Shown one piece after another: positions 9,456-17,349 of a DNA stretch of 64,000 nucleotides. The notes below the pieces were generated by a model that did not search any database, had not been told where the DNA came from, and worked only from the letters and a program-made list of their open reading frames with translations. Position numbers and translations under genes: made by a program. Positions within the stretch are counted from its first letter, which is position 1. Each line of letters opens with the position of its first letter. The stretch spans positions 62,001 to 126,000 of the forward strand of contig NZ_CP072801.1 in NCBI RefSeq assembly GCF_017901135.1, read 5' to 3'. The stretch is from Thiothrix litoralis (GTDB lineage Bacteria; Pseudomonadota; Gammaproteobacteria; Thiotrichales; Thiotrichaceae).

Positions 9456-9996
9456 CCTGCTGCGTATCATTGGCGGCGAATGGCGCAGCCGCAAGCTGCG
9501 TTTCGCTGATGTACCCGGTTTGCGCCCGACGCCAGACCGGGTACGTGAAACCCTGTTTAACTGGCTGCAACAGCAAGTGCCAGGGGCGCGTTGCCTCGAC
9601 TTGTTTGCGGGCAGTGGCGCGTTGGGGCTGGAAGCCTTGTCGCGCGGGGCGGCTGAGGTGGTCATGGTGGAAAAACATCCTGCTGCTGCCAAAGCCTTGC
9701 GTGACAACATTGCCTTGTTGGGGGCGCAACAGGCCGTGCTGGTGAATGATGATGCCTTCCGTTACCTGCAACGGGAAACGGACGGTTTTGATTTGATTTT
9801 CCTTGATCCACCTTTTCGCAAGCATTTTCTGGAACCCGTTCTCGACACCCTGTTTGCTAAAACGCTGCTGAAATCGGGCGGCATGATCTATTTGGAGCAG
9901 GAAATGGGTGCTGCTACCGACTTCTCCCGCTTCAATCTAAATGTCCACCGCGAAACCACTGCCGGACAAGTGCAAAGTTTGTTACTTTTTCAGTGA
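9445..9996 (+). CDS. rsmD: 16S rRNA (guanine966-N2)-methyltransferase RsmD
   Basis: Methylates G966 of 16S rRNA using S-adenosylmethionine. About 183 aa. The N-terminus LRIIGGEWRSRKL is the RsmD hallmark, the SAM loop is LDLFAGSGALGLEALSRGA and the catalytic motif is LDPPF (N/DPPF class). An ATG at 9445 is used here; a GTG at 9439 in the same frame is an alternative. Overlaps the end of the M16-like gene. Confidence 0.95.
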   Translation: MKNNLLRIIGGEWRSRKLRFADVPGLRPTPDRVRETLFNWLQQQVPGARCLDLFAGSGALGLEALSRGAAEVVMVEKHPAAAKALRDNIALLGAQQAVLVNDDAFRYLQRETDGFDLIFLDPPFRKHFLEPVLDTLFAKTLLKSGGMIYLEQEMGAATDFSRFNLNVHRETTAGQVQSLLLFQ

Positions 9997-10076
9997 TTTT
10001 GTTCAGCAAAGATTCAGCTTGTGATCTAATCTTATTGAGTGTGTTGTGTCTTGTTGAAGTGTTGTGGAGGTCTCTC

Positions 10077-10640
10077 ATGTCTGGTGTGTTAGTGCAAGGA
10101 TGTGCAATTCTGTTAGCGTTTGCCGTGGTCGGTTGTAGTGCTGTTAATGAATCCCCTAAGCCGGTGAGTGTTGCGGGGGTAGTTACACCGATAGCGGTGG
10201 TAGCAACGTCAAAGTCGGCGTCAAAGTCGGCGTCAAAGTCGGTGACGTTGTTGGATAGAGTGGTGTGGAACGCGCAAAAGCAGCAGGGGAAAATGTACCG
10301 CTGGGGCGGCACCAGCCCAGTTAGCGGATTCGATTGCAGTGGTTTGACGCAATATGCCTTCAGAAATGGGGCGCAGGTGTCGATTCCGCGTACCGCCGCC
10401 GAGCAATACGCCGCCGCCGTGAAAGTGCCGAAAGAACAGAGCCAGAAGGGCGATCTGGTGTTTTTCAATACCAGTGGCAAGCGAGTGAGCCATGTGGGGA
10501 TTTATTTGGGAAACAATAAGTTCGTTCATGCGCCGCGCACCGGGAGAGCTATTGCTACTGATCAATTGAAAGGCTACTGGGCCAATCGGTTGGTTGGGTT
10601 TGGACGGATTCCGGGGGCGTGCCGCCCTAGTTATTCTTGA
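10077..10640 (+). CDS. NlpC/P60 lipoprotein, probable peptidoglycan endopeptidase (MepS/Spr type)
   Basis: 187-aa predicted lipoprotein: a hydrophobic segment ends in AVVGC, a lipobox. The C-terminal NlpC/P60 domain has the catalytic cysteine in FDCSGLTQ, the histidine in SHVGIYLG and a third polar site in FVHAPRTG. Such enzymes cut peptide cross-links in murein. The start at 10077 follows a strong GGAGG; the frame upstream has no signal-like sequence. Between the lipobox and the domain is a short linker with three tandem SKSA-type repeats encoded by a 12-base direct repeat (about 10207-10245). Confidence 0.9.
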   Translation: MSGVLVQGCAILLAFAVVGCSAVNESPKPVSVAGVVTPIAVVATSKSASKSASKSVTLLDRVVWNAQKQQGKMYRWGGTSPVSGFDCSGLTQYAFRNGAQVSIPRTAAEQYAAAVKVPKEQSQKGDLVFFNTSGKRVSHVGIYLGNNKFVHAPRTGRAIATDQLKGYWANRLVGFGRIPGACRPSYS

Positions 10641-10682
10641 GAGTAGCGCGAATTTTCCAGAGAGGGCATATTGCCAGAGAGA

Positions 10683-10697
10683 GCGTACAGTGTACGC
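10683..10697. terminator. Hairpin after the NlpC/P60 gene
   Basis: Perfect inverted repeat GCGTACA-G-TGTACGC, extended by imperfect GAG/CTC pairing and followed by a moderately T-rich stretch. It is in the right place to end the NlpC/P60 transcript before yheS, but the T-run is weak. Confidence 0.4.
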
Positions 10698-10775
10698 CCT
10701 CTTCGTTGGTTTCCATTTTGCGTTATACTCACGCGCTTTGAAGAAACCCCCGCTGGTACGGAGTCCCATTAGTCC

Positions 10776-12680
10776 ATGTTAGTTTTCTCCAATCTCGGCT
10801 TACGGCGCGGTAGCAAGGAATTGCTCGGCGGCGCTACATTAAACATCCACCCCGGCCAGCGGGTCGGTTTGACCGGCGCGAATGGCACGGGCAAATCCAG
10901 CCTGTTTTCACTGATTCGGGGCGATCTGTCACCGGATGTGGGCAATTTCAGCATTCCCGCCGGTTGGGTGATTGCGCATGTCAAACAGGAAACCCCCGCC
11001 ACCGAAGCCACGGCGCTGGATTACGCGTTGGAAGGCGATGCCGAATACGTCAGTCTGAAGGCGCAATTGGAACATGCGGACGGAATGCACATTGGCGATT
11101 TGTACGCCAAGCTGGATGCCATTGACGGTTATACCACCGAAAGCCGCGCCGCCACCTTGCTGCACGGGCTGGGTTTCAAGCCGGAAGACATCCGCAACCC
11201 GGTTTCCAGCTTTTCCGGCGGTTGGCGGATGCGTCTGAATCTGGTGCAAGCGCTGATGTGCCGTTCCGACCTGTTGCTGCTTGACGAACCCACCAACCAC
11301 CTTGACCTCGATGCGGTCATCTGGCTGCAAGACTGGCTGAAAGCTTATCGCGGCACGCTGCTGCTGATTTCGCATGACCGCGAATTTCTCGATGCGATTT
11401 GCACCCAGATTGCGCACATCGAACAAGGCCGCATCACCCTGTATACCGGCGACTACTCGACCTTCGAGATCACCCGTTCGGAACGGCTGGCGCAACAGCA
11501 ATCCGCCTATGTGAAACAGCAACTCGAACGGGCGCACATCCAAAGCTATGTCGACCGTTTCCGCGCCCAAGCCACCAAGGCACGCCAAGCGCAAAGCCGC
11601 TTGAAAGCGCTGGAACGCATGGAAACCATCGGTCCCGCCCACGTCGATTCCCCGTTCACCTTCAGTTTTAAGACGCCGCACAAGCTGCCCGACCGTCTGC
11701 TACACGTCGATAAAGTCAGCATCGGTTACGGCGAAAAGATCATCGTGGCAGGCATCGAACTGCAAATCATGCCGGGGGATCGCATCGGCTTGATCGGCCC
11801 CAATGGCGCGGGTAAATCTACCCTGATCAAGTTCATGGCTGGCCTATTGCCTGCCCAAGGCGGCGAAAGCTGGCAGGCGGCCGACATCAAAATCGGCTAC
11901 TTCGCCCAGCACCAGTTGGAACAACTGAAAATCGACCAGTCGCCGCTGCAACATTTACGCGAACTCGACAAGCAAGCCCGCGAGCAAGATTTACGTAACT
12001 ACCTCGGCGGCTTCGCCTTCCAAGGCGCACGGGTAGATGAAGCGATTGAGCCATTTTCCGGCGGTGAAAAAGCCCGTCTGGCACTGGCCTTGCTGATTTA
12101 CCAGAAGCCCAATCTGCTACTGCTCGACGAACCCACCAACCACCTTGACCTCGACATGCGCCTTGCTCTGAGCATGGCCTTGCAGGATTACGTCGGCGCC
12201 ATGGTTATCGTCTCGCATGACCGCCACATGCTGAAAATGGTGACGGACAAGCTGCTGCTGGTGGAAGGCGGCAAGGCGCAAGAGTTTGACGGCGACCTCG
12301 ACGATTATTCCGTGTGGCTACAAAAACGTTTCCGTGAGGAAGAGCAAGCCGCAGGGCAGGGTGAGATGCCTGCTCCGGCGGCCTCTCACAGCGCGGCAGG
12401 ACGTAAAGACCAGCGCCGTGAATCGGCCGAAAAGCGCAAACGCTTCCAGCCACTTAAGCAAAAAGCCGACAAGCTGGAAAAAGAGCTGGAAAAACTGGCG
12501 CAGCGCAAAACCGACTTAGAAGCAAAACTCGCCGAGCCAGATATGCACACCGAGGCCAACAAGCAAGTATTGAAGCAGTTGCTGCTGGATCAATTGGCGC
12601 TGGAAACGAAAATCAGCACTGCGGAAACCGCATGGATGGCAGCCAGCGAAGAGTACGACACGGCAATGGGAGGGGATTAA
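10776..12680 (+). CDS. yheS: ABC-F family ATPase YheS
   Basis: Soluble ABC-F protein, 634 aa, with two ABC domains and no membrane part; ABC-F proteins act on the ribosome. Walker A motifs are GANGTGKSS and GPNGAGKST, signatures FSGGWRMRLNL and FSGGEKARLALAL, and both Walker B motifs read LLLLDEPTNHLDLD. The inter-domain linker (RFRAQATKARQAQSRLKALE) and a charged C-terminal coiled coil (about 540-620) match YheS, whose length it shares. A TATACT-like -10 lies near 10720. Confidence 0.93.
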   Translation: MLVFSNLGLRRGSKELLGGATLNIHPGQRVGLTGANGTGKSSLFSLIRGDLSPDVGNFSIPAGWVIAHVKQETPATEATALDYALEGDAEYVSLKAQLEHADGMHIGDLYAKLDAIDGYTTESRAATLLHGLGFKPEDIRNPVSSFSGGWRMRLNLVQALMCRSDLLLLDEPTNHLDLDAVIWLQDWLKAYRGTLLLISHDREFLDAICTQIAHIEQGRITLYTGDYSTFEITRSERLAQQQSAYVKQQLERAHIQSYVDRFRAQATKARQAQSRLKALERMETIGPAHVDSPFTFSFKTPHKLPDRLLHVDKVSIGYGEKIIVAGIELQIMPGDRIGLIGPNGAGKSTLIKFMAGLLPAQGGESWQAADIKIGYFAQHQLEQLKIDQSPLQHLRELDKQAREQDLRNYLGGFAFQGARVDEAIEPFSGGEKARLALALLIYQKPNLLLLDEPTNHLDLDMRLALSMALQDYVGAMVIVSHDRHMLKMVTDKLLLVEGGKAQEFDGDLDDYSVWLQKRFREEEQAAGQGEMPAPAASHSAAGRKDQRRESAEKRKRFQPLKQKADKLEKELEKLAQRKTDLEAKLAEPDMHTEANKQVLKQLLLDQLALETKISTAETAWMAASEEYDTAMGGD

Positions 12681-12748
12681 CTATCCCTCCATTCAGCAAT
12701 TTCCCTCCCCACTAATCTCTCTAATTTCTCCATATTCGACGAAAAACA

Positions 12749-12786
12749 GTTCGCACGCTCGGCAGGGTATACCTTGTCGAGCGAAC
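12749..12786. promoter_or_regulatory. Imperfect inverted repeat, candidate activator site
   Basis: GTTCGC at 12749-12754 mirrors GCGAAC at 12781-12786, with further partial pairing (TCGGCAGG against CCTTGTCGA). It is 65 bases upstream of the sigma-54 promoter, a normal distance for an upstream activating sequence bound by an enhancer-binding protein. The alternative is a terminator for yheS, but no T-run follows. Assignment is by position only. Confidence 0.4.
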
Positions 12787-12850
12787 TTCATTTCGCCCCT
12801 CCAATACTCATTTTAAATCCAAGTATATGATAATCAATAAAAAATAGGAT

Positions 12851-12866
12851 TGGCACGTCAGTTGCA
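12851..12866 (+). promoter_or_regulatory. Sigma-54 (RpoN) promoter
   Basis: Reads TGGCACG-TCAG-TTGCA, a full match to the -24/-12 consensus with correct spacing (GG at 12852-12853, GC at 12864-12865). Transcription should begin near 12876, leaving a ~38-base leader with an AGGGAG ribosome site before the ATG at 12914. A sigma-54 activator gene lies at the far end of the same cluster (18430-19779), which supports the site being functional. Confidence 0.85.
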
Positions 12867-12913
12867 ATATCTCTAATGTGATTGGAAACGTATTTCGTTA
12901 GGGAGAAAACATC

Positions 12914-13537
12914 ATGTACACAGCAGAGTTCGAAAATTTTGAATTTGAAGACGAGTTCGAGAATGAATTCGAGGAACCTAGTCTGTCACGCCCGTTTAGC
13001 GAGCAGCAGGAAATGGAGTTGGCGGCTGAGTTATTGGAAGTGGGTTCGGATGAGGAGTTAGAGGAATTCCTCGGTAAATTGATTAAGAAAGCGGCTAAGG
13101 GTGTCGGCAGTTTTGTGCGTTCCCCAGCCGGTAAAGCGGTCGGTGGTTTTCTGAAAGGGTTGGCTAAAAAAGCATTGCCAGTAGCGGGTGCGGCTTTGGG
13201 CAATTTTGTTGTGCCGGGAGTGGGCGGGGCGATTGGCGGCAAATTGGGTTCGGTTGCCAGTTCCCTGTTTGAGCTGGAGATGGAGGGCATGAGCCCAGAA
13301 GACATGGAGTTTGAAGTGGCGCGTCGGTTTGTGCGTTTAGCAGGGGCTACCACGACTGCTGCTGCCCGCAATAACAAGCGTGGAACCCCGGATGTGGTGG
13401 TGAATCGTGCTATTCAGAATGCTGCCCGCCTGCACGCGCCGGGTTTGCTGCAAAATCGCCAGCCATCACGCAGTGGACGTGCCAGTTCCGGGCGTTGGGT
13501 CAGAAGTGGTAATCGCATCATTTTATTGGGTGTTTAA
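12914..13537 (+). CDS. Small protein with acidic N-terminus and amphipathic Gly-rich core (A)
   Basis: Unrecognised 207-aa protein, first gene after the sigma-54 promoter. Residues 5-20 are almost only E, D and F; an acidic helix-like stretch (32-52) leads to EEFLGKLIKKAAKG. Residues 55-112 alternate lysine-rich helices with hydrophobic Gly/Ala segments containing repeated GxxxG-type motifs (VPGVGGAIGGKLG), as in membrane-active peptides. A second acidic segment follows (119-135), then an Arg-rich tail ending GRWVRSGNRIILLGV. The same plan and end motif recur in the next gene. The layout resembles a leader plus membrane-active cargo, but no activity can be shown from sequence. Confidence 0.8.
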   Translation: MYTAEFENFEFEDEFENEFEEPSLSRPFSEQQEMELAAELLEVGSDEELEEFLGKLIKKAAKGVGSFVRSPAGKAVGGFLKGLAKKALPVAGAALGNFVVPGVGGAIGGKLGSVASSLFELEMEGMSPEDMEFEVARRFVRLAGATTTAAARNNKRGTPDVVVNRAIQNAARLHAPGLLQNRQPSRSGRASSGRWVRSGNRIILLGV

Positions 13538-13563
13538 ACAATTCAGGCAAAAGGAGAGATGTC

Positions 13564-14208
13564 ATGCACGATATTGATGGAACCCTGTTACGTGGGGTGC
13601 AAAGTGAATGGGAAAATGACGGCGAATCAGAATGGGGTGCAGAGAATGAATGGGAAACCCAAGATGAATTCGAGTTTGAAACCGCTGACGAGTTTGAAGC
13701 TGAGGCTGATCTGGACCCAGAAGACGCGCTAGCAAGCGAGATGCTGGAGTTGGAAAGCGAAGCGGAAATGGAGCAGTTCTTGGGAGGCTTGATCCGCCGC
13801 GCCGCGAAGCGGGCAGTGCCGTTAGCCAAACAAGCAGGACGCTTTTTGTACAAAACCGCCCAGCCGCATTTGAAACAAGCTTGGAAGGGAATTGGGAACG
13901 ATTTAGTGAACAAAGGTTCCGATGCCGCCCGTGGTTGGGTGGATCAAAGTGCCAGTCGTTTGTTTGGTGAAATGCCGAGTGCTGCCAAAAACCGGGCTGC
14001 ACTGAATGTTGCCCGCAAAGTGGTACAAGCAGCGCAGACAACCGGGAAACAGATGGCACGCTTACCACCAAGCTCGCCACCGGCTGCGGTCAAAACGATT
14101 GTCACCAAGGCTTGTCAGCAGTATTTCCCACCAATGGAGAGGGGAGTATCTGGTAAACGCGGTACGTGGGTACGGCAGGGTAATAAGATCATTCTGTTCG
14201 GCCTTTAG
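13564..14208 (+). CDS. Small protein with acidic N-terminus and amphipathic core (B), paralogue of A
   Basis: Unrecognised 214-aa protein. An N-terminal E/D/W/F-rich region (14-70) leads to EMEQFLGGLIRRAAKRAVP, aligning with EELEEFLGKLIKKAAKG of protein A. A basic amphipathic region follows (76-120), and the end GTWVRQGNKIILFGL matches A's end. A FLGG at 72-75 looks like a double-glycine leader junction, although the protein is much longer than a typical double-glycine peptide. Starts 26 bases after A with a good AGGAGAG site; co-transcribed. Confidence 0.8.
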   Translation: MHDIDGTLLRGVQSEWENDGESEWGAENEWETQDEFEFETADEFEAEADLDPEDALASEMLELESEAEMEQFLGGLIRRAAKRAVPLAKQAGRFLYKTAQPHLKQAWKGIGNDLVNKGSDAARGWVDQSASRLFGEMPSAAKNRAALNVARKVVQAAQTTGKQMARLPPSSPPAAVKTIVTKACQQYFPPMERGVSGKRGTWVRQGNKIILFGL

Positions 14209-14218
14209 GAGGTGTGTG

Positions 14219-15487
14219 ATGTCGGCTGCTCTGAATGCTTACCTGGATCAGGAGGCGAGTGCCTTGCTGAGCCGTCTGGAATCGGTCTTGCCGTTTTCCA
14301 GAACCATGCCGATGGTGGCCGCATCATCGCCGAGTCAGGAAATTTTACACACGATTGAAGTGCACATGCGTGAGCAATGTAACCAGCAACGCCAACGCAT
14401 TTTAGGGTTTCGCCAGTGGCTGCACAGTCCGACGGGTAGGGTGGCTAAGCCGACCGTGGTGCAACGCCAATTCACCGTGGTGAAGTTACGTTTCAATGCG
14501 GTACTGGATCAGTTGGACATCTTTGCGGATGTACTGACCCAGCGCGGTGAGTATGAGCACGGCGTGTGGATGTCGGCGTTGGATTATGCTGCGCAGGATG
14601 CTTTACGCAAGCCGGGGGGGGATTACGAGCCATTGCCGATGATCTGTTATTTGGAACGTGGGCATGGTGCGGCTATTCGGCGGGCGCGAACTAGGCTACC
14701 GGGTGGCGTTGCTAACCCTGTCAGTATTGTGCGGGTTCCACGTGAGCGCATGGTGGGTGGTGGGATTGCTTCATCCCTGTTTCATGAAGTGGGGCATCAG
14801 GGCGCTGCACAACTGGATTTGGTCAAAAATTTTGGTGAGACCTTGCAGGCGCAGCGTCAGCCGGGTCAGGTGTGGGACTTCTGGATACGTTGGCGTTCAG
14901 AAATTCTCGCCGACTTTTGGGCATTGGCACAGCTAGGGGTGACAGCAACGGCGGGGTTGATGCTGGTGGTTATGTTGCCACGGGCATTTGTGTTTCGTAT
15001 CAGTATGGATGCACCGCACCCGTTTCCGTGGATGCGGGTGCAGATCAGTTGCCACTTGGGTGAGCTGCTGTTTCCCGACCCGCAATGGCAACGCCTTCGG
15101 GAGCGTTGGGAGGCGATGTATCCGCTTCGCAGCGTGAGTCCGCCTGAGCGTGCAATAGTTGAGGCTTTATTGAAAAGTTTGCCCGAGTTTGCCCGTACCT
15201 TATTGGCGTTTAAACCGACCGCTATGGGGGGCAGACGCTTGGTGGAATTATTTCCTTTGGCGGCGCGGCAACCAGAACTATTGCGACGACGCTTCAGGCA
15301 ATGGCAGCAGAATCCACCCGTTATGTACAACCATCCACCCGGCGAGGTATTCGCGGTCTTCGGGCAAGCGCGTGAGGATGGCGCATTAGGTGCGGCCAAT
15401 GAAGCAGAACTATTGAAGCGCTTATTTAACCATTGGGCGCTGGAGAATTCGGGCATTGGCAAAGTCGATGCCGTTAGCAAATCGTAA
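14219..15487 (+). CDS. Putative HExxH zinc metalloprotease
   Basis: 422-aa predicted cytoplasmic protein. HEVGH at residues 189-193 is a zincin motif, and a downstream glutamate in SEILADFW (228) is well placed as third zinc ligand, as in gluzincins. Around residues 255-275 a DAPHPFPWMRVQ stretch resembles the DxHP loop seen in some membrane-linked metallopeptidases. I chose the ATG at 14219 behind AGGAGG; the longer frame from 14006 overlaps gene B. Its place right after two leader-like small proteins suggests, but does not prove, that it processes them. Confidence 0.75.
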   Translation: MSAALNAYLDQEASALLSRLESVLPFSRTMPMVAASSPSQEILHTIEVHMREQCNQQRQRILGFRQWLHSPTGRVAKPTVVQRQFTVVKLRFNAVLDQLDIFADVLTQRGEYEHGVWMSALDYAAQDALRKPGGDYEPLPMICYLERGHGAAIRRARTRLPGGVANPVSIVRVPRERMVGGGIASSLFHEVGHQGAAQLDLVKNFGETLQAQRQPGQVWDFWIRWRSEILADFWALAQLGVTATAGLMLVVMLPRAFVFRISMDAPHPFPWMRVQISCHLGELLFPDPQWQRLRERWEAMYPLRSVSPPERAIVEALLKSLPEFARTLLAFKPTAMGGRRLVELFPLAARQPELLRRRFRQWQQNPPVMYNHPPGEVFAVFGQAREDGALGAANEAELLKRLFNHWALENSGIGKVDAVSKS

Positions 15488-15489
15488 AC

Positions 15490-15505
15490 GCATACTGTGG
15501 TATGC
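15490..15505. promoter_or_regulatory. Small hairpin before the ribosome site of the 604-aa gene
   Basis: Perfect inverted repeat GCATAC-TGTG-GTATGC directly followed by AGGAG and the ATG at 15519. It could stabilise or attenuate the downstream message within the operon. No T-run, so not a classical terminator. Confidence 0.35.
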
Positions 15506-15518
15506 AGGAGAGTGAGTG

Positions 15519-17333
15519 ATGGGAACTACACAAAGCATCATAAGTTTCAGTGTTTTTAAGAAAGAATTATTGTTTTCAAACATAAAGAAACTAAATTTCA
15601 CTTATAGATCTAATGGTGTCTTTCATTCGGAGATACTTGATGTTAAACCGGATGAGTGTACTTTGGATGAGAAGGAGGTTGCCTTCTGTTTTTCTGCTAC
15701 ATATAAAGCAAAAGAAAATATAGATGACGATTCAGTAGTTCTACTTGTTTGGCTAGATCAGGGATTTGTTGAGGCATCTGTCAATAAGTCTCAGTCTATT
15801 GGGAAAAGTAGCTCTATCCTTTTTAAAGGAAAGGTTTTTCATATAGATGAAATAGAGGAGCTTGCAAAAGGCGTTGTGATTGATGCTTCCAGTTTTATTA
15901 AGAAGAGTAGTCGAGATGAGGCCGTTCCTGTTAGTTTGCAACCAGCAAGCAAGCGCCCTAGTTACGAAAGTGTTCTATGGGAGGTTGTGAAAGAGAGAAC
16001 GGGAGCTATTTCATTTGATGCTTATGGACAATACTTAAATGGTGTTTTTTGTTTGAATTCAGAGGAATCAAAAGCTTATAGACAAGCTAATGAGGTGACA
16101 GGAATTTCATTTCAAGGGTCTAATGCTTATGATGCGTTGAATATGGCAACCGACTGTTTTCTTAAAGAGGAGTGCGGTGTTGTTGAGGATGACAACATGC
16201 TCGAAAACTGGCTGAGATTTATTGATAAAGATGATCCTGGTACCAATCTGCTGGATAAGTGGCGTCAGAATGCACAAAAATTAAAAGATGATTACTTGTT
16301 GGGTATTAAACATGATGTGTCACAGCCTCTGCCTTTGCCGTATATGCAATTGATTCGGGAAAAACTGGGTGAATTACCCTTGAAAAGCGGTATGGCCTTG
16401 GGTTTTTCTATCAATACTAAAGAGAAAGAAGGTGAGTCTTGCTATGGTATTTCTACTGCGCGGGCTGCTTGTCCTACCATGATAGAGCTGATTTGGTCTT
16501 ATTGGATGGAAGAAAGCTTGCTAGTGCAAACGATGAATGCTATTACCCGCCGTTTCCAGAACGTGCGTGCCGGTAATGTGGACCCATTGGCACGGATGGA
16601 TATTGATCCCTTGCGTCCAATGAGTAATTTGTTATGGGGTTATATTCAAGATGAACCTTCGCGTCTTTCATTGATTCGCCGTGCTTATGAATACGATCAT
16701 CACTATGGTTTTTCCTTGGCAGGTAAAGCGGTGCCAAAAATCAAAACAGCCGATAGCCGTTCGCGTTTTCTGGGGGCATTCCACCAGTTGTTGAATTTGG
16801 CACATCGTTTCTTTCGTTCATACGATGATACAACCATCAAGGCGGATGCTTTTCCTTTGCTGAATGCGTTGCGTGAAGTGCATCTCATTTTGGCAGAAGG
16901 GGCGCATAACCAATACGGTGATTTGCCTTGGGTCGCGCGTAAGGAAATGCTGATGATGCAGTGGATGTTAGCTCGCCCAGAAATGCGTGAATTTATTGGT
17001 GGACGCACCATGGTTCCCCAAAAAGAGCGGTGGATGGATCGGGTCGATGGTATGAAACGGTTACAAGGTTGGTCAGGTACGGCAACTACTCATTTTGTGG
17101 ATTTGGCACAGACGGGTGAGCGTTTGTTGCTGTCTATTCGCTTTGCCTCTTGGAGTCAGATAGATAAAAGCGAAGTCGCATTGTCGTGGGCGGTTTTCTG
17201 GCGTGATGACATCCAGCGTTATGCACATGCTTACCGAGCGGTGACAGGTGTCGATCTGACAGAACCGATGGCGCAAACGGCGTTGGATACTAAACCACCT
17301 TCGTATTGGCTATTGCAACGTGAGGCATCCTGA
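15519..17333 (+). CDS. Protein of unknown family (604 aa)
   Basis: I do not recognise this protein. No signal peptide or clear membrane helix is visible. The N-terminal ~220 residues are encoded by markedly AT-rich DNA (15520-16250) unlike the flanking genes; from about 16300 base use returns to the local norm. The C-terminal part has long aromatic-rich helices, an YDHHYGF segment and a conserved-looking ARAACPTMIELIWSYWMEE stretch. The ATG at 15519 is used because AGGAG lies 8 bases upstream (a GTG directly precedes it). Co-directional with the sigma-54 operon, with short gaps both sides. Confidence 0.75.
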   Translation: MGTTQSIISFSVFKKELLFSNIKKLNFTYRSNGVFHSEILDVKPDECTLDEKEVAFCFSATYKAKENIDDDSVVLLVWLDQGFVEASVNKSQSIGKSSSILFKGKVFHIDEIEELAKGVVIDASSFIKKSSRDEAVPVSLQPASKRPSYESVLWEVVKERTGAISFDAYGQYLNGVFCLNSEESKAYRQANEVTGISFQGSNAYDALNMATDCFLKEECGVVEDDNMLENWLRFIDKDDPGTNLLDKWRQNAQKLKDDYLLGIKHDVSQPLPLPYMQLIREKLGELPLKSGMALGFSINTKEKEGESCYGISTARAACPTMIELIWSYWMEESLLVQTMNAITRRFQNVRAGNVDPLARMDIDPLRPMSNLLWGYIQDEPSRLSLIRRAYEYDHHYGFSLAGKAVPKIKTADSRSRFLGAFHQLLNLAHRFFRSYDDTTIKADAFPLLNALREVHLILAEGAHNQYGDLPWVARKEMLMMQWMLARPEMREFIGGRTMVPQKERWMDRVDGMKRLQGWSGTATTHFVDLAQTGERLLLSIRFASWSQIDKSEVALSWAVFWRDDIQRYAHAYRAVTGVDLTEPMAQTALDTKPPSYWLLQREAS

Positions 17334-17349
17334 GCCCTGAGGAGCCTGC

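Noticed and set aside
14006-14218. Upstream extension of the metalloprotease
   Set aside because: It overlaps the acidic protein B gene in another frame; the ATG at 14219 has a strong AGGAGG.
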